DNA of 64,000 nt from Hyphococcus luteus (GTDB lineage Bacteria > Pseudomonadota > Alphaproteobacteria > Caulobacterales > Parvularculaceae): the NCBI RefSeq assembly GCF_002943565.1, contig NZ_PJCH01000003.1, positions 380,001 through 444,000 on the forward strand. The letters run 5' to 3'. Both the position numbers and the translations under genes were made by a program. Below are positions 26,865-35,923 of this stretch, one piece after another; the stretch's first letter is position 1, and the number at the start of each line of letters is the position of its first letter. The notes beneath the pieces are model-generated. The model did no database searches and had not been told where the DNA came from. It was given only the letters and a program-made list of their open reading frames with translations.

Positions 26865-29207
26865 CTACCGCTTCGCAGCCAAGATCAAATCTAGTTCAGC
26901 GAGGACATATTCCAAGTAGTCACGTCTTTTCCGATCGCGCGCTTGTTGCAACGCACGATCCAAATCATGGCGCAGGCTTTTGAGATCACTATGAATGGCA
27001 AACGCAACCACGGCATATGATTTGTCCCCTGTTCTGAATTTGAATAGTTGATCAAGAACCGCGAGGTACTCCTTTTGAAGCTGCTGGCGATAGGCCGTAA
27101 TTTCGGCATTTTCATCTCCGAGCTCCGACCAGATCGCATGCCGAACATCGGTCAAAAATTCCTCCTGACTGTAAATATCGACATTCGCTGGGGCGGAAAG
27201 CTCAAATTCAACCAGAGCCTTCAACCGCTCATATCTTACAAGCCCCTTCAAAACACGGGATTGCAGGCCGACAACATGATCGACGCTACCTAGAGGGGGC
27301 TCAAATCGGTTAGAGATTGCAGGATTTATCAAATAAGCAGGCGTATGAAAGGCCGCCTCGCCAAGATAGGCCATGGCTTCACGCTGTCGTTCTGCCGGAA
27401 TGGGGGTGTGGACCGGACCAGGCTCAGTCGCGCTTTTGGGGGCGATCGTATAACCGCCGACCAAAGTCGCGACGTGACTCATCAGGGTCACCCAATAGCC
27501 AGTAGCGTCAAAATACATCTGCTCAAGGAGGAATTGCCCGCCCCCTTCATGCAGCGTGGCCTCCGGCAGCCTGTTGATTGCATTTTTCAGATTATTGAGG
27601 CCAAGCTTCGTCGCCATAACAGGATCATCGCTATCGACCGCATTATGGTATCGCTGCGGGATATTGCTTCTTCGACCTTCAATATAAGTATACCATGGCT
27701 TGGCTTTCATTTCTTTGATAATCGCCTCAAGAAACGGCGACTCATCCTGCCAGCTATCCGCTTCAATAAACTGTGTATAGGCCCATTTGATCATGTGAAT
27801 ATCGGCCGGACCCACTCTGGGAAGCAGGTATTCAGCCGGAATCTTATCTTGCGGCTGTGCAACATAATTACAGCGCGAGTAATTCATCACGCTTGGGGTA
27901 AAGCCCATACGCGATAGCCATTCTTTATCGCGCAATTTTTCCGTCGGGTAGACAAATTCACCATAATTTCCATCGATGATACCAAACGCATGCCCCGATT
28001 CATGGGCGGCGGTGTTTTGCAAGAACGCTCCCTCCAATGATTCGGGAAAAGGCGCGCGTCGCGCCCTGGAATCCAAAACACCACACAAGGCAAAATAAAG
28101 ATTTTGCATCAATTCGTGCGGCGCAGTTACAATAATATCTGCTTTCAAGATTTCTCCGCTGCGTGGATCGATAACCACATCCACGGTTCCGCCACCGCTC
28201 GCTTCATCATGTGGGTCCCGATATCGCCAGAAGTGTTCTCTATTCCTGACTTTTACAACGGAGTAACGCATACTGCGCCCGTCAAATTCTGCACCGTTAT
28301 CAGGCGTATCCCGCACGATCACCGCGTCTTTAAACCCCGCAGCCTCAAATCCTTTTCGCCAGGATTCAATTCCAGCCTTTAGCCAAGGCTTCATCCATGC
28401 GGGGGTATTCTCTGCGAAATAGAATACAATCGGCTTTTTTGGCTCGCTTAGACTTTGTCCGGAATCTTTCTTTTCCAGCCGCCATCTCGCAATCCCAGCT
28501 GGAGACACAGGACTTCTCAAGTCCCACGCATCGGAAAAAAATCCCATGCGTGTATCGTATAGCCGGGGTCGCATGTGCGTTTCCGGCAATTTCAGAAAAC
28601 TCCAAAATGCAGATATGGTAAGCGGTTCCTCTTCGTAGCGGTCCCGGTCATATTTTATAAGACCTGCTGCTGAACGCGTCATCGTCGCGCGTATTTCAAC
28701 CAACCCTTTGTAAGAAAAAACTTTGTTTACCCTGCATTTATCGTAATCGATCACGCCTTCTATAGAAGGCAACCCTTCAATCCGTTTCAAGAAAAGGTCC
28801 GTTACATCGATCTCGTATCCAATTTTTTTACTCTGCGTACGGATCGGAAAGGTCGCCAATATGGAAGGCCGCCATGCATCAAAAAGGTCATTTCTGAGTT
28901 TAACGCCGACGTGGGCGTCACGACCTATCGATTTCTCAACTATCGGCGCAATGAGTAATATTTTGTCGCCCTCGCGAACCCAGCGCACAAGCTTTTGGCC
29001 AATCCCTGCTCTTACGACGAGGAAATCTTTATCCAGTTCGGCAGGCGGTACCGTTAAGATCACGCGGTCTTTTTCGAGGCGAGCAGCAAATGCAGTTGCA
29101 TCTTCCTCGCCGGAACCACTGATCGCCCCGGCCTCTATTGTCATACTTGTTAGAATGGAAATCGCAAGAAGCACGACCACGATCTTACGTTTCATATTAT
29201 CACCCAC
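26865..29207 (-). CDS. Secreted zinc-dependent metalloprotease (DUF5117/DUF4953-like)
   Basis: Protein of ~776-780 residues with a signal peptide (KIVVVLLAISILTSMTIEAGA); the start is either 29207 or the ATG at 29195 that begins MKRK. The zinc site is AAHESGHAFGIID near residue 400, an HExxHxxGxxD arrangement, followed ~45 residues on by a met-turn region SVMNYSRCNYVAQP. The DUF5117-type N-terminal region and the large C-terminal helical part match a family of secreted metzincin-like peptidases common in Bacteroidetes and proteobacteria with TonB receptors. It is last in the minus-strand locus after sigma factor, FecR and TonB receptor, suggesting digestion of material that the receptor imports. 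Confidence 0.85.
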   Translation of the reverse strand: MGDNMKRKIVVVLLAISILTSMTIEAGAISGSGEEDATAFAARLEKDRVILTVPPAELDKDFLVVRAGIGQKLVRWVREGDKILLIAPIVEKSIGRDAHVGVKLRNDLFDAWRPSILATFPIRTQSKKIGYEIDVTDLFLKRIEGLPSIEGVIDYDKCRVNKVFSYKGLVEIRATMTRSAAGLIKYDRDRYEEEPLTISAFWSFLKLPETHMRPRLYDTRMGFFSDAWDLRSPVSPAGIARWRLEKKDSGQSLSEPKKPIVFYFAENTPAWMKPWLKAGIESWRKGFEAAGFKDAVIVRDTPDNGAEFDGRSMRYSVVKVRNREHFWRYRDPHDEASGGGTVDVVIDPRSGEILKADIIVTAPHELMQNLYFALCGVLDSRARRAPFPESLEGAFLQNTAAHESGHAFGIIDGNYGEFVYPTEKLRDKEWLSRMGFTPSVMNYSRCNYVAQPQDKIPAEYLLPRVGPADIHMIKWAYTQFIEADSWQDESPFLEAIIKEMKAKPWYTYIEGRRSNIPQRYHNAVDSDDPVMATKLGLNNLKNAINRLPEATLHEGGGQFLLEQMYFDATGYWVTLMSHVATLVGGYTIAPKSATEPGPVHTPIPAERQREAMAYLGEAAFHTPAYLINPAISNRFEPPLGSVDHVVGLQSRVLKGLVRYERLKALVEFELSAPANVDIYSQEEFLTDVRHAIWSELGDENAEITAYRQQLQKEYLAVLDQLFKFRTGDKSYAVVAFAIHSDLKSLRHDLDRALQQARDRKRRDYLEYVLAELDLILAAKR

Positions 29208-29278
29208 GCTTGCCAGTCCGCCGCCGACGCAAGATCGCCGGCGGCAAAACGCATGCTAAACTTTTTTCAAATTAAAGA

Positions 29279-32200
29279 CTAAAAGGCGCCCGTAACGCCA
29301 ACCCGAAATTGGCGGCCGCCGAAATAGTTTTCCAAGCGAATATATTTCGACGTATAACCATCATCCGCGCCAACAGATTGTGAAATGCTGGGGTCATTAG
29401 CGCCGTGCAACAGATCCGCACCCTCCAGATAAATGCGAAAATCTCCAAAACTCTGATCGAATCGATATTCGAGTCGCAAATCGAGTGTTCCATAGGCTTC
29501 CTCGTAGCGGCTCAAATTGTTTTTCTCGAAGCTAAGTTGCCGGCGGGCCTGCTTGGTATAGGCAAGGTTAGCGTCAATCCCGTATTTGTTATAAGTTAGT
29601 CCGGCCGTCCCGGAATGCTTAGCTTGCCCGTTAAAGGCAACATTCGGGACGGTGATATCAGCCGACTCAAATCCGCTGACATTACCGTCTCCGTCTAAAA
29701 CCGGACGCTGCGACCAGTTGATTGGCTGGTTCTTCGAACTGTCAGTAAACGTGTAATTGGCATAAACCCCAAACCCGCCCCAGAAACCAGGCAGGAAGGT
29801 GAGCTGTTTTTCGATAGAGGTCTCAATCCCCCAGATTTTAGCGCTATCCGGGTTATTCGCAGGAACTTGCAAGATAAGGTCGTAATCTTGCGGATTGTCC
29901 AGCACATCCTGGAACCTGGGATCGTCGGGTAGAATTTCTCGTACCTGATCCAATACCGCTTCGCCTGAAGTTACATTGCTTTCCAGAAGATTGGAGATAT
30001 TTTTGTAGAAAGCACCAATTTTTAAAACGCCGATATCTCTGTCATAATATTCCGCGCTGAAATCCAGGCTATGAGTTCGCGCGGATTTAAGGTCTGGGTT
30101 TCCTTTGCTCACGAAAAGCTGCGGTTGATCTCCGTTCGGACCAAAAAACGGCAATAAAAAAAGAAGCACGGTTGGCTCACTTGAAAGGAGTGACACCTGC
30201 GGTCGTGCAATGGACATATAATATCCGGCGCGGAAAATTAAATTATCACTTTGACGATAGTTGATAAGCATACGCGGCAGGTACTCGGTCTGAGTCGCTT
30301 TCTCTGACACAAGCCTAATATTGGATTCTCGGAAGGCGATATCATAGCCGCCGGCCTCATATATGTTCGGGCTGTTCAGGTTTGTAGCCTCGAGTTCCAC
30401 CCGCGACATTCGCACGCCACCAATGAATTCGAATTTTCCAACATCGACTTTGCCCTGAATATACGCCGCGAACTCATTCTCCTTTGTGAAAGCCTCCGAG
30501 AGTCTTGGATCACGGTCAAAAACGCTTTTATAAATCAGCGCCCCCGTTGGACATCCCGATACTGAAGAAGGATCACATACCAATTCCAAGTCTGGGACAG
30601 CATCGATAAAACCTATCAAGTCCTCTTTGCTGATGAGGCTTACTGGAGAGTCAATCCCAATGGAAGACAGACTGCCTTCAGAAAACCCAAGGCCGACATC
30701 ACTAAGCGAAGGAAAGGAAAACAACGGAGGCATCCTCACGCCTGCATAACTCACCGAACCGGGATATCCATTGGAGAATTTGGACACCTCATAACTGGCA
30801 CCGAAGTCTAGATAGTCGAGATATCCATTTTCGAAGTCACGACGCACGCTAGCTTCACCATTAAATTTCTCATTGCGCCCCCAAAATGTCGTTTCAGCAA
30901 CACTGCTGAATGCAGTGTTATCCGGGTTTTGAAAGTAATCGAATCCAGCTTCCGACAAAAGAAGATCCGGCAATCCTCCCTCACCAGCGGTTCGCGGAGC
31001 AAAAAGTGATAAAATGCGCCCCTCAACAGTATCCGTTGCTGAAGAAGCAACATAGCTCGAATCTAGAACCTGATTAGGAAACGACGTAGTGAGAGTTCTT
31101 TCAGGATTTGTTCTGCGTCCATTCGCATAACCGGCTGCATATGTGAACCGCCACTTATCAACTTCCGATTGCCCTCGAAAACTGTAGACATCTGTCAGCT
31201 TTTCTTCATTTCGAAGGGCGTACAATGAACCGCCGTAAACTGATCCATTCCAGCCCAGGGCCGAGCGTGCCTCTCCTCCCAACGCCAGAACCGGTCGCAC
31301 ACTATATGAATTCGATGAAGACAAACTCGATTGTCGCCAAACTGTAACATCATCTTGATCCAGCCTTTGAAAATCAAATGATAATTCTGTGTGATCGCTA
31401 ATCCGCCATGCTCCGGAAATAGTCAGCGCAAGATTTTTTGTCTGCGCGTCATCAAGATTTACACTAAATCCGTCGGCATAAACTGCGGCAGCGGCGCCTT
31501 CATAAGGAAAAGGAGTGCGTGGATCAATTTGTGAAACTGAGGTTACAGGCGAACCGTCCGCGTGCAGCGGGAGATATTGACCAAATCTCAGGTCGGTAGA
31601 AAGGCGCACTTTGCTAACGTCGCGATCGCGATATTGGACTGATGCCGATAGTCCAAACTGATCCTCTCTTCCGAAGGTGCCCGAAACTGTGCCTGCAGCC
31701 AGAAACGATTCATTAAAGTCATTCGCCCGCTTTGCGCCTTCCAGCGTAAAGGAGGCATATCGTCTAGGCCGGTCCAGCGGCGTTTTGGTCTCGATCTCGA
31801 TGAGAGCGCCCGTGCCTGAACTGTCCTGATTGGGCATCAGCGTTTTCGAAATCGTGACCTTGGATATGGATTCGGTCAGCACATTGCTTAAACTGGCCGA
31901 GCGTCCAGTGCCGCTTCCCTCCGGTAATTCGACGCCATTCAGCTTCACCGTGTTCAAATCGGGCTCCAACCCTCGCACGATGATGTTCGCGCCGTCGCCC
32001 GTCTGCGCATCACGTTCGAAAATTACGCCGGGCGCACGGCGGAGCGATTCCGACAATGTCGTCCCCGTAAAATTACCGAGCAGATCTCCCGATATCACCG
32101 TCGAGACATTCTCCGCTGTTCGCTCTTGGTTGAGCGCCTGCGCCCGCGCAGATCTACTGCCATAAACGACAACAACATCGTCGCCCGAACCGCCTTTCAT

Positions 32201-32893
32201 CGCGAAACTTTGGTCGAAGCGCCGTCCCGGTGCGACGTCGATCGCCGCCACAACATCGCGATACCCGAGATAAGAAATCCGCAAAGTGTAAGAGCCAGGG
32301 CGAACGCTCGGAAATCGAAAGTTACCCAAATCGTCAGTCGATGTGGACTGACCGGTCTCCTCGATCTCGACAAGCGCGCCTTTAAGGTTGCCGCCGGTGC
32401 GCTCGTCCTTGACGCCGCCGGTTACCGTGACCGGCGCGCCGTCGCCGGACGGGCCCGTCGCGCGTGGTTCGACCGACATGCCTTGCGTCGCGTTTTCTGT
32501 CTGCGCCACCGTAATGACACCGCCGAGATCGGCCTGCCTTGCATTTGCGCGAACAGCAAATGCGCCGCCTTCGCCAGCGAATACAGAAAGGCCGGTGCCG
32601 TCAATCAGCTTACCGAGCGCGACATTCGGCTCGAATTCGCCTTCGAGACCGTTCGTATTGTAACCTTCGACAGCGTCATAAGCGAAAACCACCGAAGCAT
32701 CGGCCTGTTTGGCGAAGGCGTTCAGCGCTTTCGCCGCCGGACCTGCGTCGATGTCAAACTTTTTCTCTTCCGCCAATGCTGGCGCAGTTGCGGACACGAG
32801 CATTGCGGCAAGCGACGCACCTGCCAGATAACGCGTCTTGCGGCGCTCGATTTTCGCGTGATCCCCTTTGAAGTTATTGGCGGATTTGGTCAT
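29279..32893 (-). CDS. TonB-dependent receptor with STN and carboxypeptidase-like N-terminal domains
   Basis: Outer membrane receptor of 1204 residues. The signal peptide ends near APALAEE. An STN domain (residues ~45-115: FDIDAGPAAKALNAFAKQAD) can pass a signal to FecR. A carboxypeptidase-regulatory-like beta domain (~150-230: GGVKDERTGGNLKGALVEIE) follows, then the plug (NVSTVISGDLLGNFTGTTLS) and a ~900-residue barrel that ends in the typical aromatic-terminated FGGRQFRVGVTGAF. It belongs to the TonB-receptor class often linked to peptides or glycans. The STN domain, the adjacent FecR and the FecI-like sigma factor form a cell-surface signalling set. Ligand unknown; the neighbouring peptidases favour peptides. 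Confidence 0.92.
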   Translation of the reverse strand: MTKSANNFKGDHAKIERRKTRYLAGASLAAMLVSATAPALAEEKKFDIDAGPAAKALNAFAKQADASVVFAYDAVEGYNTNGLEGEFEPNVALGKLIDGTGLSVFAGEGGAFAVRANARQADLGGVITVAQTENATQGMSVEPRATGPSGDGAPVTVTGGVKDERTGGNLKGALVEIEETGQSTSTDDLGNFRFPSVRPGSYTLRISYLGYRDVVAAIDVAPGRRFDQSFAMKGGSGDDVVVVYGSRSARAQALNQERTAENVSTVISGDLLGNFTGTTLSESLRRAPGVIFERDAQTGDGANIIVRGLEPDLNTVKLNGVELPEGSGTGRSASLSNVLTESISKVTISKTLMPNQDSSGTGALIEIETKTPLDRPRRYASFTLEGAKRANDFNESFLAAGTVSGTFGREDQFGLSASVQYRDRDVSKVRLSTDLRFGQYLPLHADGSPVTSVSQIDPRTPFPYEGAAAAVYADGFSVNLDDAQTKNLALTISGAWRISDHTELSFDFQRLDQDDVTVWRQSSLSSSNSYSVRPVLALGGEARSALGWNGSVYGGSLYALRNEEKLTDVYSFRGQSEVDKWRFTYAAGYANGRRTNPERTLTTSFPNQVLDSSYVASSATDTVEGRILSLFAPRTAGEGGLPDLLLSEAGFDYFQNPDNTAFSSVAETTFWGRNEKFNGEASVRRDFENGYLDYLDFGASYEVSKFSNGYPGSVSYAGVRMPPLFSFPSLSDVGLGFSEGSLSSIGIDSPVSLISKEDLIGFIDAVPDLELVCDPSSVSGCPTGALIYKSVFDRDPRLSEAFTKENEFAAYIQGKVDVGKFEFIGGVRMSRVELEATNLNSPNIYEAGGYDIAFRESNIRLVSEKATQTEYLPRMLINYRQSDNLIFRAGYYMSIARPQVSLLSSEPTVLLFLLPFFGPNGDQPQLFVSKGNPDLKSARTHSLDFSAEYYDRDIGVLKIGAFYKNISNLLESNVTSGEAVLDQVREILPDDPRFQDVLDNPQDYDLILQVPANNPDSAKIWGIETSIEKQLTFLPGFWGGFGVYANYTFTDSSKNQPINWSQRPVLDGDGNVSGFESADITVPNVAFNGQAKHSGTAGLTYNKYGIDANLAYTKQARRQLSFEKNNLSRYEEAYGTLDLRLEYRFDQSFGDFRIYLEGADLLHGANDPSISQSVGADDGYTSKYIRLENYFGGRQFRVGVTGAF

Positions 32894-33072
32894 GGATTGA
32901 CTCCTTCGTTCCCCTCCGGCCGCTCCCTTGCGTGCAGCCCTTCAATCCACCGACGCCTCAGCTCCTTTGCGCCGCCAATCGGATTTCAAAAAAACTTCAA
33001 ATTATTCGCCCACGGAAATCCCTGTTGCAAATTAGCCACGCACTGAATTGCCGCGCGAAGTTGCGATCAGCA

Positions 33073-34173
33073 CTAACCGTGCGAAGCGTCACGCAGCATA
33101 ATCAGTCCATCGCCCTCGCGATCGACCTCGATGGAGAGGCCATGTTCCAAGACACTCAAGAGACTCTCGACATCATCGGTCCTGAAATACCCCCCGACGC
33201 GCCGATCCCGGATTGAATCATCAACGATGATAAAGCGCGCTTCGGAATACCGGCTGAGTTCAGACACAACATTTTCCAGCGGCTCGCCCTCAAAAATCAG
33301 CATGCCGCGCCGCCAGGCGAGCTCCCGGTCGATTGCGGCTTCGGAAACAGACGTAACTTTCTCCGGCTCCGTCATGTCGGCGCCGAGCCGTTGACCGGCC
33401 TCCAGATAAACCGTGGCGAGCGGTTTCGGTTTTTCAACAACTTCTGGTTTGTGCGCCATTGCTGGCCGGGGCGCCGGCATATCTTTCTTCGTCACCTCGA
33501 CCTTGCCTTCGGTGACGAGCACTTCGACCGGCTCATCCGGCGTCAAGCGAACATTGAAGGCGGTGCCGACGGCGCGAACCGCGGTATCGCCCGCCATTGC
33601 GATGAAAGGCCGGTCGGGATTCTTCGCCACCTTGAAATGCGCCTCGCCCTTGGAGAGCCGCACCAGGCGTTTATTGTCCGCATATTCGACATCGACGATC
33701 GAATTCGTATTGAGCTCGATGACGGACCCGTCCGCCAGTTCGATGGTGCGCTGCTGGCCGACGGCCGTCGCATAGCTCGTTGGCGGATGGGGCGCATTGC
33801 GCGGCGTTGCGATAAATAATGTCAGCGCTACCGCCAAAATCAGCGACGCGGCGATTGCGCCATAGCGCAGTACGCCGAGCGGGACCGGAACAAGACGCTG
33901 GCGTTCTTCTTCATCAACGCCGCGCTTGACCGTTTTCAGTTTTGCGTCCTGCTTCAGAACGGCGAGCTCATCGAGCCGGCCCCAGACCTTTTTGAACTCT
34001 TCGACGGCGCGTGCATGGCGCGGATCTTCTTTCAGCCATGCATTGAATTCCGCGCGCAGCTCCGGCCCGGCGTCTTCCGCATCAAGGCGCCAGACCCATT
34101 GAGCGGCCTCTTCTTCGAGCGCAGTCCGATCCTTAAGATGGTGCACGCGGTTATCGCGATCGGACGCCGTCAT
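33073..34173 (-). CDS. FecR-family anti-sigma/signal transducer
   Basis: Inner membrane protein of 366 residues. The N-terminal cytoplasmic DUF4880-like region holds the EFNAWLKEDPRHARAVEEF motif. One transmembrane segment lies at ~106-126. The periplasmic FecR domain is visible in TIELADGSVIELNTNSIVDV, KGEAHFKVAKNPDRPF and VGTAFNVR. A C-terminal DUF4974/STN-like part (LENVVSELSRYSEARFIIVD) completes it. Its ATG overlaps the TGA of the sigma factor gene (ATGA). It should hold the sigma factor inactive or primed until the TonB receptor STN domain signals. Confidence 0.92.
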   Translation of the reverse strand: MTASDRDNRVHHLKDRTALEEEAAQWVWRLDAEDAGPELRAEFNAWLKEDPRHARAVEEFKKVWGRLDELAVLKQDAKLKTVKRGVDEEERQRLVPVPLGVLRYGAIAASLILAVALTLFIATPRNAPHPPTSYATAVGQQRTIELADGSVIELNTNSIVDVEYADNKRLVRLSKGEAHFKVAKNPDRPFIAMAGDTAVRAVGTAFNVRLTPDEPVEVLVTEGKVEVTKKDMPAPRPAMAHKPEVVEKPKPLATVYLEAGQRLGADMTEPEKVTSVSEAAIDRELAWRRGMLIFEGEPLENVVSELSRYSEARFIIVDDSIRDRRVGGYFRTDDVESLLSVLEHGLSIEVDREGDGLIMLRDASHG

Positions 34174-34790
34174 GAGCGGCCTCCGCGTTTATCTGCACCC
34201 GACGATGCTGAATCCCTGTCGTCATAACCGTCGTCATGCACATTCTCGCCGGCGTCATGGCGCGTAAGAAAGTCCCGGCACGCGACAATGCCGCGGCCGA
34301 CATGTTTTTCTATGGTGCTGGGGGCGATGCCAAGCACGTCCGAAATCTCCTTATGGGAAAGGTTGTAGACTTTCCGCATGATAAAGACGCGGCGCGCCTG
34401 CGGCGGCAATCGATCGATCGCTTCCGCGAGCGCCCCGAGCCGCTCGCGCGCCACCAGCAGATCATCCGCCGCGGCGCACATATCCTTGACGCTTAAGGCG
34501 TCCACATCCTCCACTGCCTCGATCGGCGAATTGCGGTTTTTCCGGTAGCGCTGAATGAAGAGATTGTGAGCGGTGCGAAAGAGGAATGCGCGAGGGTTCT
34601 CGATGTCCTGGCCGCGCTGGGCTTCGTAGACTCGGAGATAGGCTTCCTGCTCGATTTCTTCGGCCTCATGCGGCGAGCGCGACAATTGCAGAAGATAGCG
34701 TTTCAGGGCCTCGGAATGCCGGTGGACATGGGCCAGGAACCAGCCGCTCCCCCCGTCGGTCCTTTCTTTTTTTTCGTCCTGGTCGGCCAT
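34170..34790 (-). CDS. ECF RNA polymerase sigma factor (FecI-like)
   Basis: Protein of 206 residues. Region 2 shows EIEQEAYLRVYEAQRGQDIE then PRAFLFRTAHNLFIQRYRKN. Region 4 shows LPPQARRVFIMRKVYNLSHK then ISDVLGIAPSTIEKHVGRGI. An acidic, charged tail follows (~25 residues). It is first in the minus-strand locus of sigma factor, FecR, TonB receptor and metalloprotease, so it likely drives the receptor and protease genes and perhaps itself. Two copies of a nine-base repeat lie upstream of its start. Confidence 0.92.
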   Translation of the reverse strand: MADQDEKKERTDGGSGWFLAHVHRHSEALKRYLLQLSRSPHEAEEIEQEAYLRVYEAQRGQDIENPRAFLFRTAHNLFIQRYRKNRNSPIEAVEDVDALSVKDMCAAADDLLVARERLGALAEAIDRLPPQARRVFIMRKVYNLSHKEISDVLGIAPSTIEKHVGRGIVACRDFLTRHDAGENVHDDGYDDRDSASSGADKRGGRS

Positions 34791-34850
34791 ATCCTGCAGG
34801 CTCCGTCACGCCCCATCAAACCACGCCCGGCGCGCCATTCCCCTGTTTTT

Positions 34851-34886
34851 GCTTAGGATTTTTTACCCGCCGGCAAGGCTTAGGAT
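34851..34886 (-). promoter_or_regulatory. Twin nine-base direct repeats upstream of the ECF sigma gene
   Basis: GCTTAGGAT occurs at 34851-34859 and 34878-34886, exactly 27 bases apart, 61-96 bases upstream of the sigma factor ATG (minus-strand reading ATCCTAAGC). The spacing and position suit an operator or repeated promoter element. The rest of the 34791-35136 gap holds nothing else I can name. Confidence 0.35.
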
Positions 34887-35136
34887 GACGTTTTTTTGAA
34901 AGCCCGTCCAGATGTGGCGCCGGGAACGCAGGGCCGGCTGAAAAAACTTTCAACATCGACTGGCGGCGCCCGGGGCCCCAGGCGTCAAAGGTATGCAGGC
35001 ATTTTGCAGCGACCTATCGGTGCCCCACACAGCCCTCTAATTTCGCCGGTCTGGCGGAATTTCCGCTCCAGAGCGTCATAAACCATACGGGATGCCCAAG
35101 AGGGCGCGGCGGCGCAAGCCGGCGCGGGGATTTTCT

Positions 35137-35577
35137 ATGAAACCAAGATTTTTATTGCTCGCTTCACTTGCGCTCACTGCATGCGCAACCGGCTCGTCCG
35201 GCGGACCGGAAGATGCGGGGCGCCGCGGCGAAGAAATCGACACCGTATGTTTCACCGGCGGGCTCTCCGGATTCTACGAAGCGGGGAGCAACGCGGTCAT
35301 CCTGCGCCGCAGCCCGAGCGAGTCCTATCTCGTCGAGACTGGCTACTGCCCCAATATGAGAGCCGTTGAAGGCCTCAAAATCGACGACCCCAGCATGTGT
35401 CTGAAGCGCGGCTCGCGGCTTCTCGTTTACGATACGCAGTTCCCCCGTTCCGGCGAACCTGCCGACCGGCCGGATCGCTGCCTAGTGAACCGGGTCTATG
35501 ATTGGCTGCCGGCGCAAAACGAAGAAATGATCGCGCTCGCTGCGCCGCGACAGGCGACGAACAAAAATACGCAATAA
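35137..35577 (+). CDS. Small lipoprotein, DUF6491-like
   Basis: Lipoprotein of 146 residues with signal MKPRFLLLASLALTACATG (lipobox LTAC). The mature part has five cysteines in pairs (VCFTGGLSGF, TGYCPNMRAVEG, MCLKRGSRLLVYD, DRCLVNRVYDW), which matches small alphaproteobacterial lipoproteins of the DUF6491 type. The start at 35137 is chosen because it begins the signal peptide; an upstream in-frame start at 35092 would add a basic 15-residue lead. Function unknown. Confidence 0.72.
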   Translation: MKPRFLLLASLALTACATGSSGGPEDAGRRGEEIDTVCFTGGLSGFYEAGSNAVILRRSPSESYLVETGYCPNMRAVEGLKIDDPSMCLKRGSRLLVYDTQFPRSGEPADRPDRCLVNRVYDWLPAQNEEMIALAAPRQATNKNTQ

Positions 35578-35866
35578 TCGCCCCTTCACTCCGCATAGAT
35601 CAGCAGAATTGCGCGCCGCCCGCGAGGCTTGCGATGGATACACGCGCAACGCCTCTGAATGCAGCGTTAATGCGCGCTTGCGCGCCTGTCCCCTATCGGC
35701 CAACCGTTTGAAAAACACGATCAAATGAGCGCTTCTGAGTGGCGGCATGGTCGCCGCTCTGCGTCTTATCAAATGGAACGCGCGTGCGTGAGGCGATCCT
35801 CAATGCGCCGCGCGCCGTTTCGGTAAAGCGCCCTCTGGACCGGAGCAGCGTTCCACCTATTCGCCT

Positions 35867-35907
35867 GAAGCAGCGCGGGACGCCGTGTTCCCGCGCTGCT
35901 TCTTTTT
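35867..35907 (+). terminator. Strong rho-independent terminator in the leader of the M16 peptidase gene
   Basis: GAAGCAGCGCGGGA (35867-35880) pairs perfectly over 14 bases with TCCCGCGCTGCTTC (35889-35902) across an eight-base loop, followed by TTTTTC. It ends only 17 bases before the first possible ATG of the M16 gene, too close for a promoter to fit between them. It could end a transcript from the lipoprotein gene or a small RNA, and it would act as an attenuator for the peptidase gene. The 35578-35866 stretch has further GC-rich self-complementarity but no riboswitch class I recognise. Confidence 0.8.
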
Positions 35908-35923
35908 CAAGTTTGTGACCGGA

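Noticed and set aside
35578-35902. Known riboswitch (TPP, glycine, SAM, cobalamin, FMN, c-di-GMP) in the M16 leader
   Set aside because: The conserved core bases of these classes could not be found; only an unassigned structured leader with a terminator is supported.
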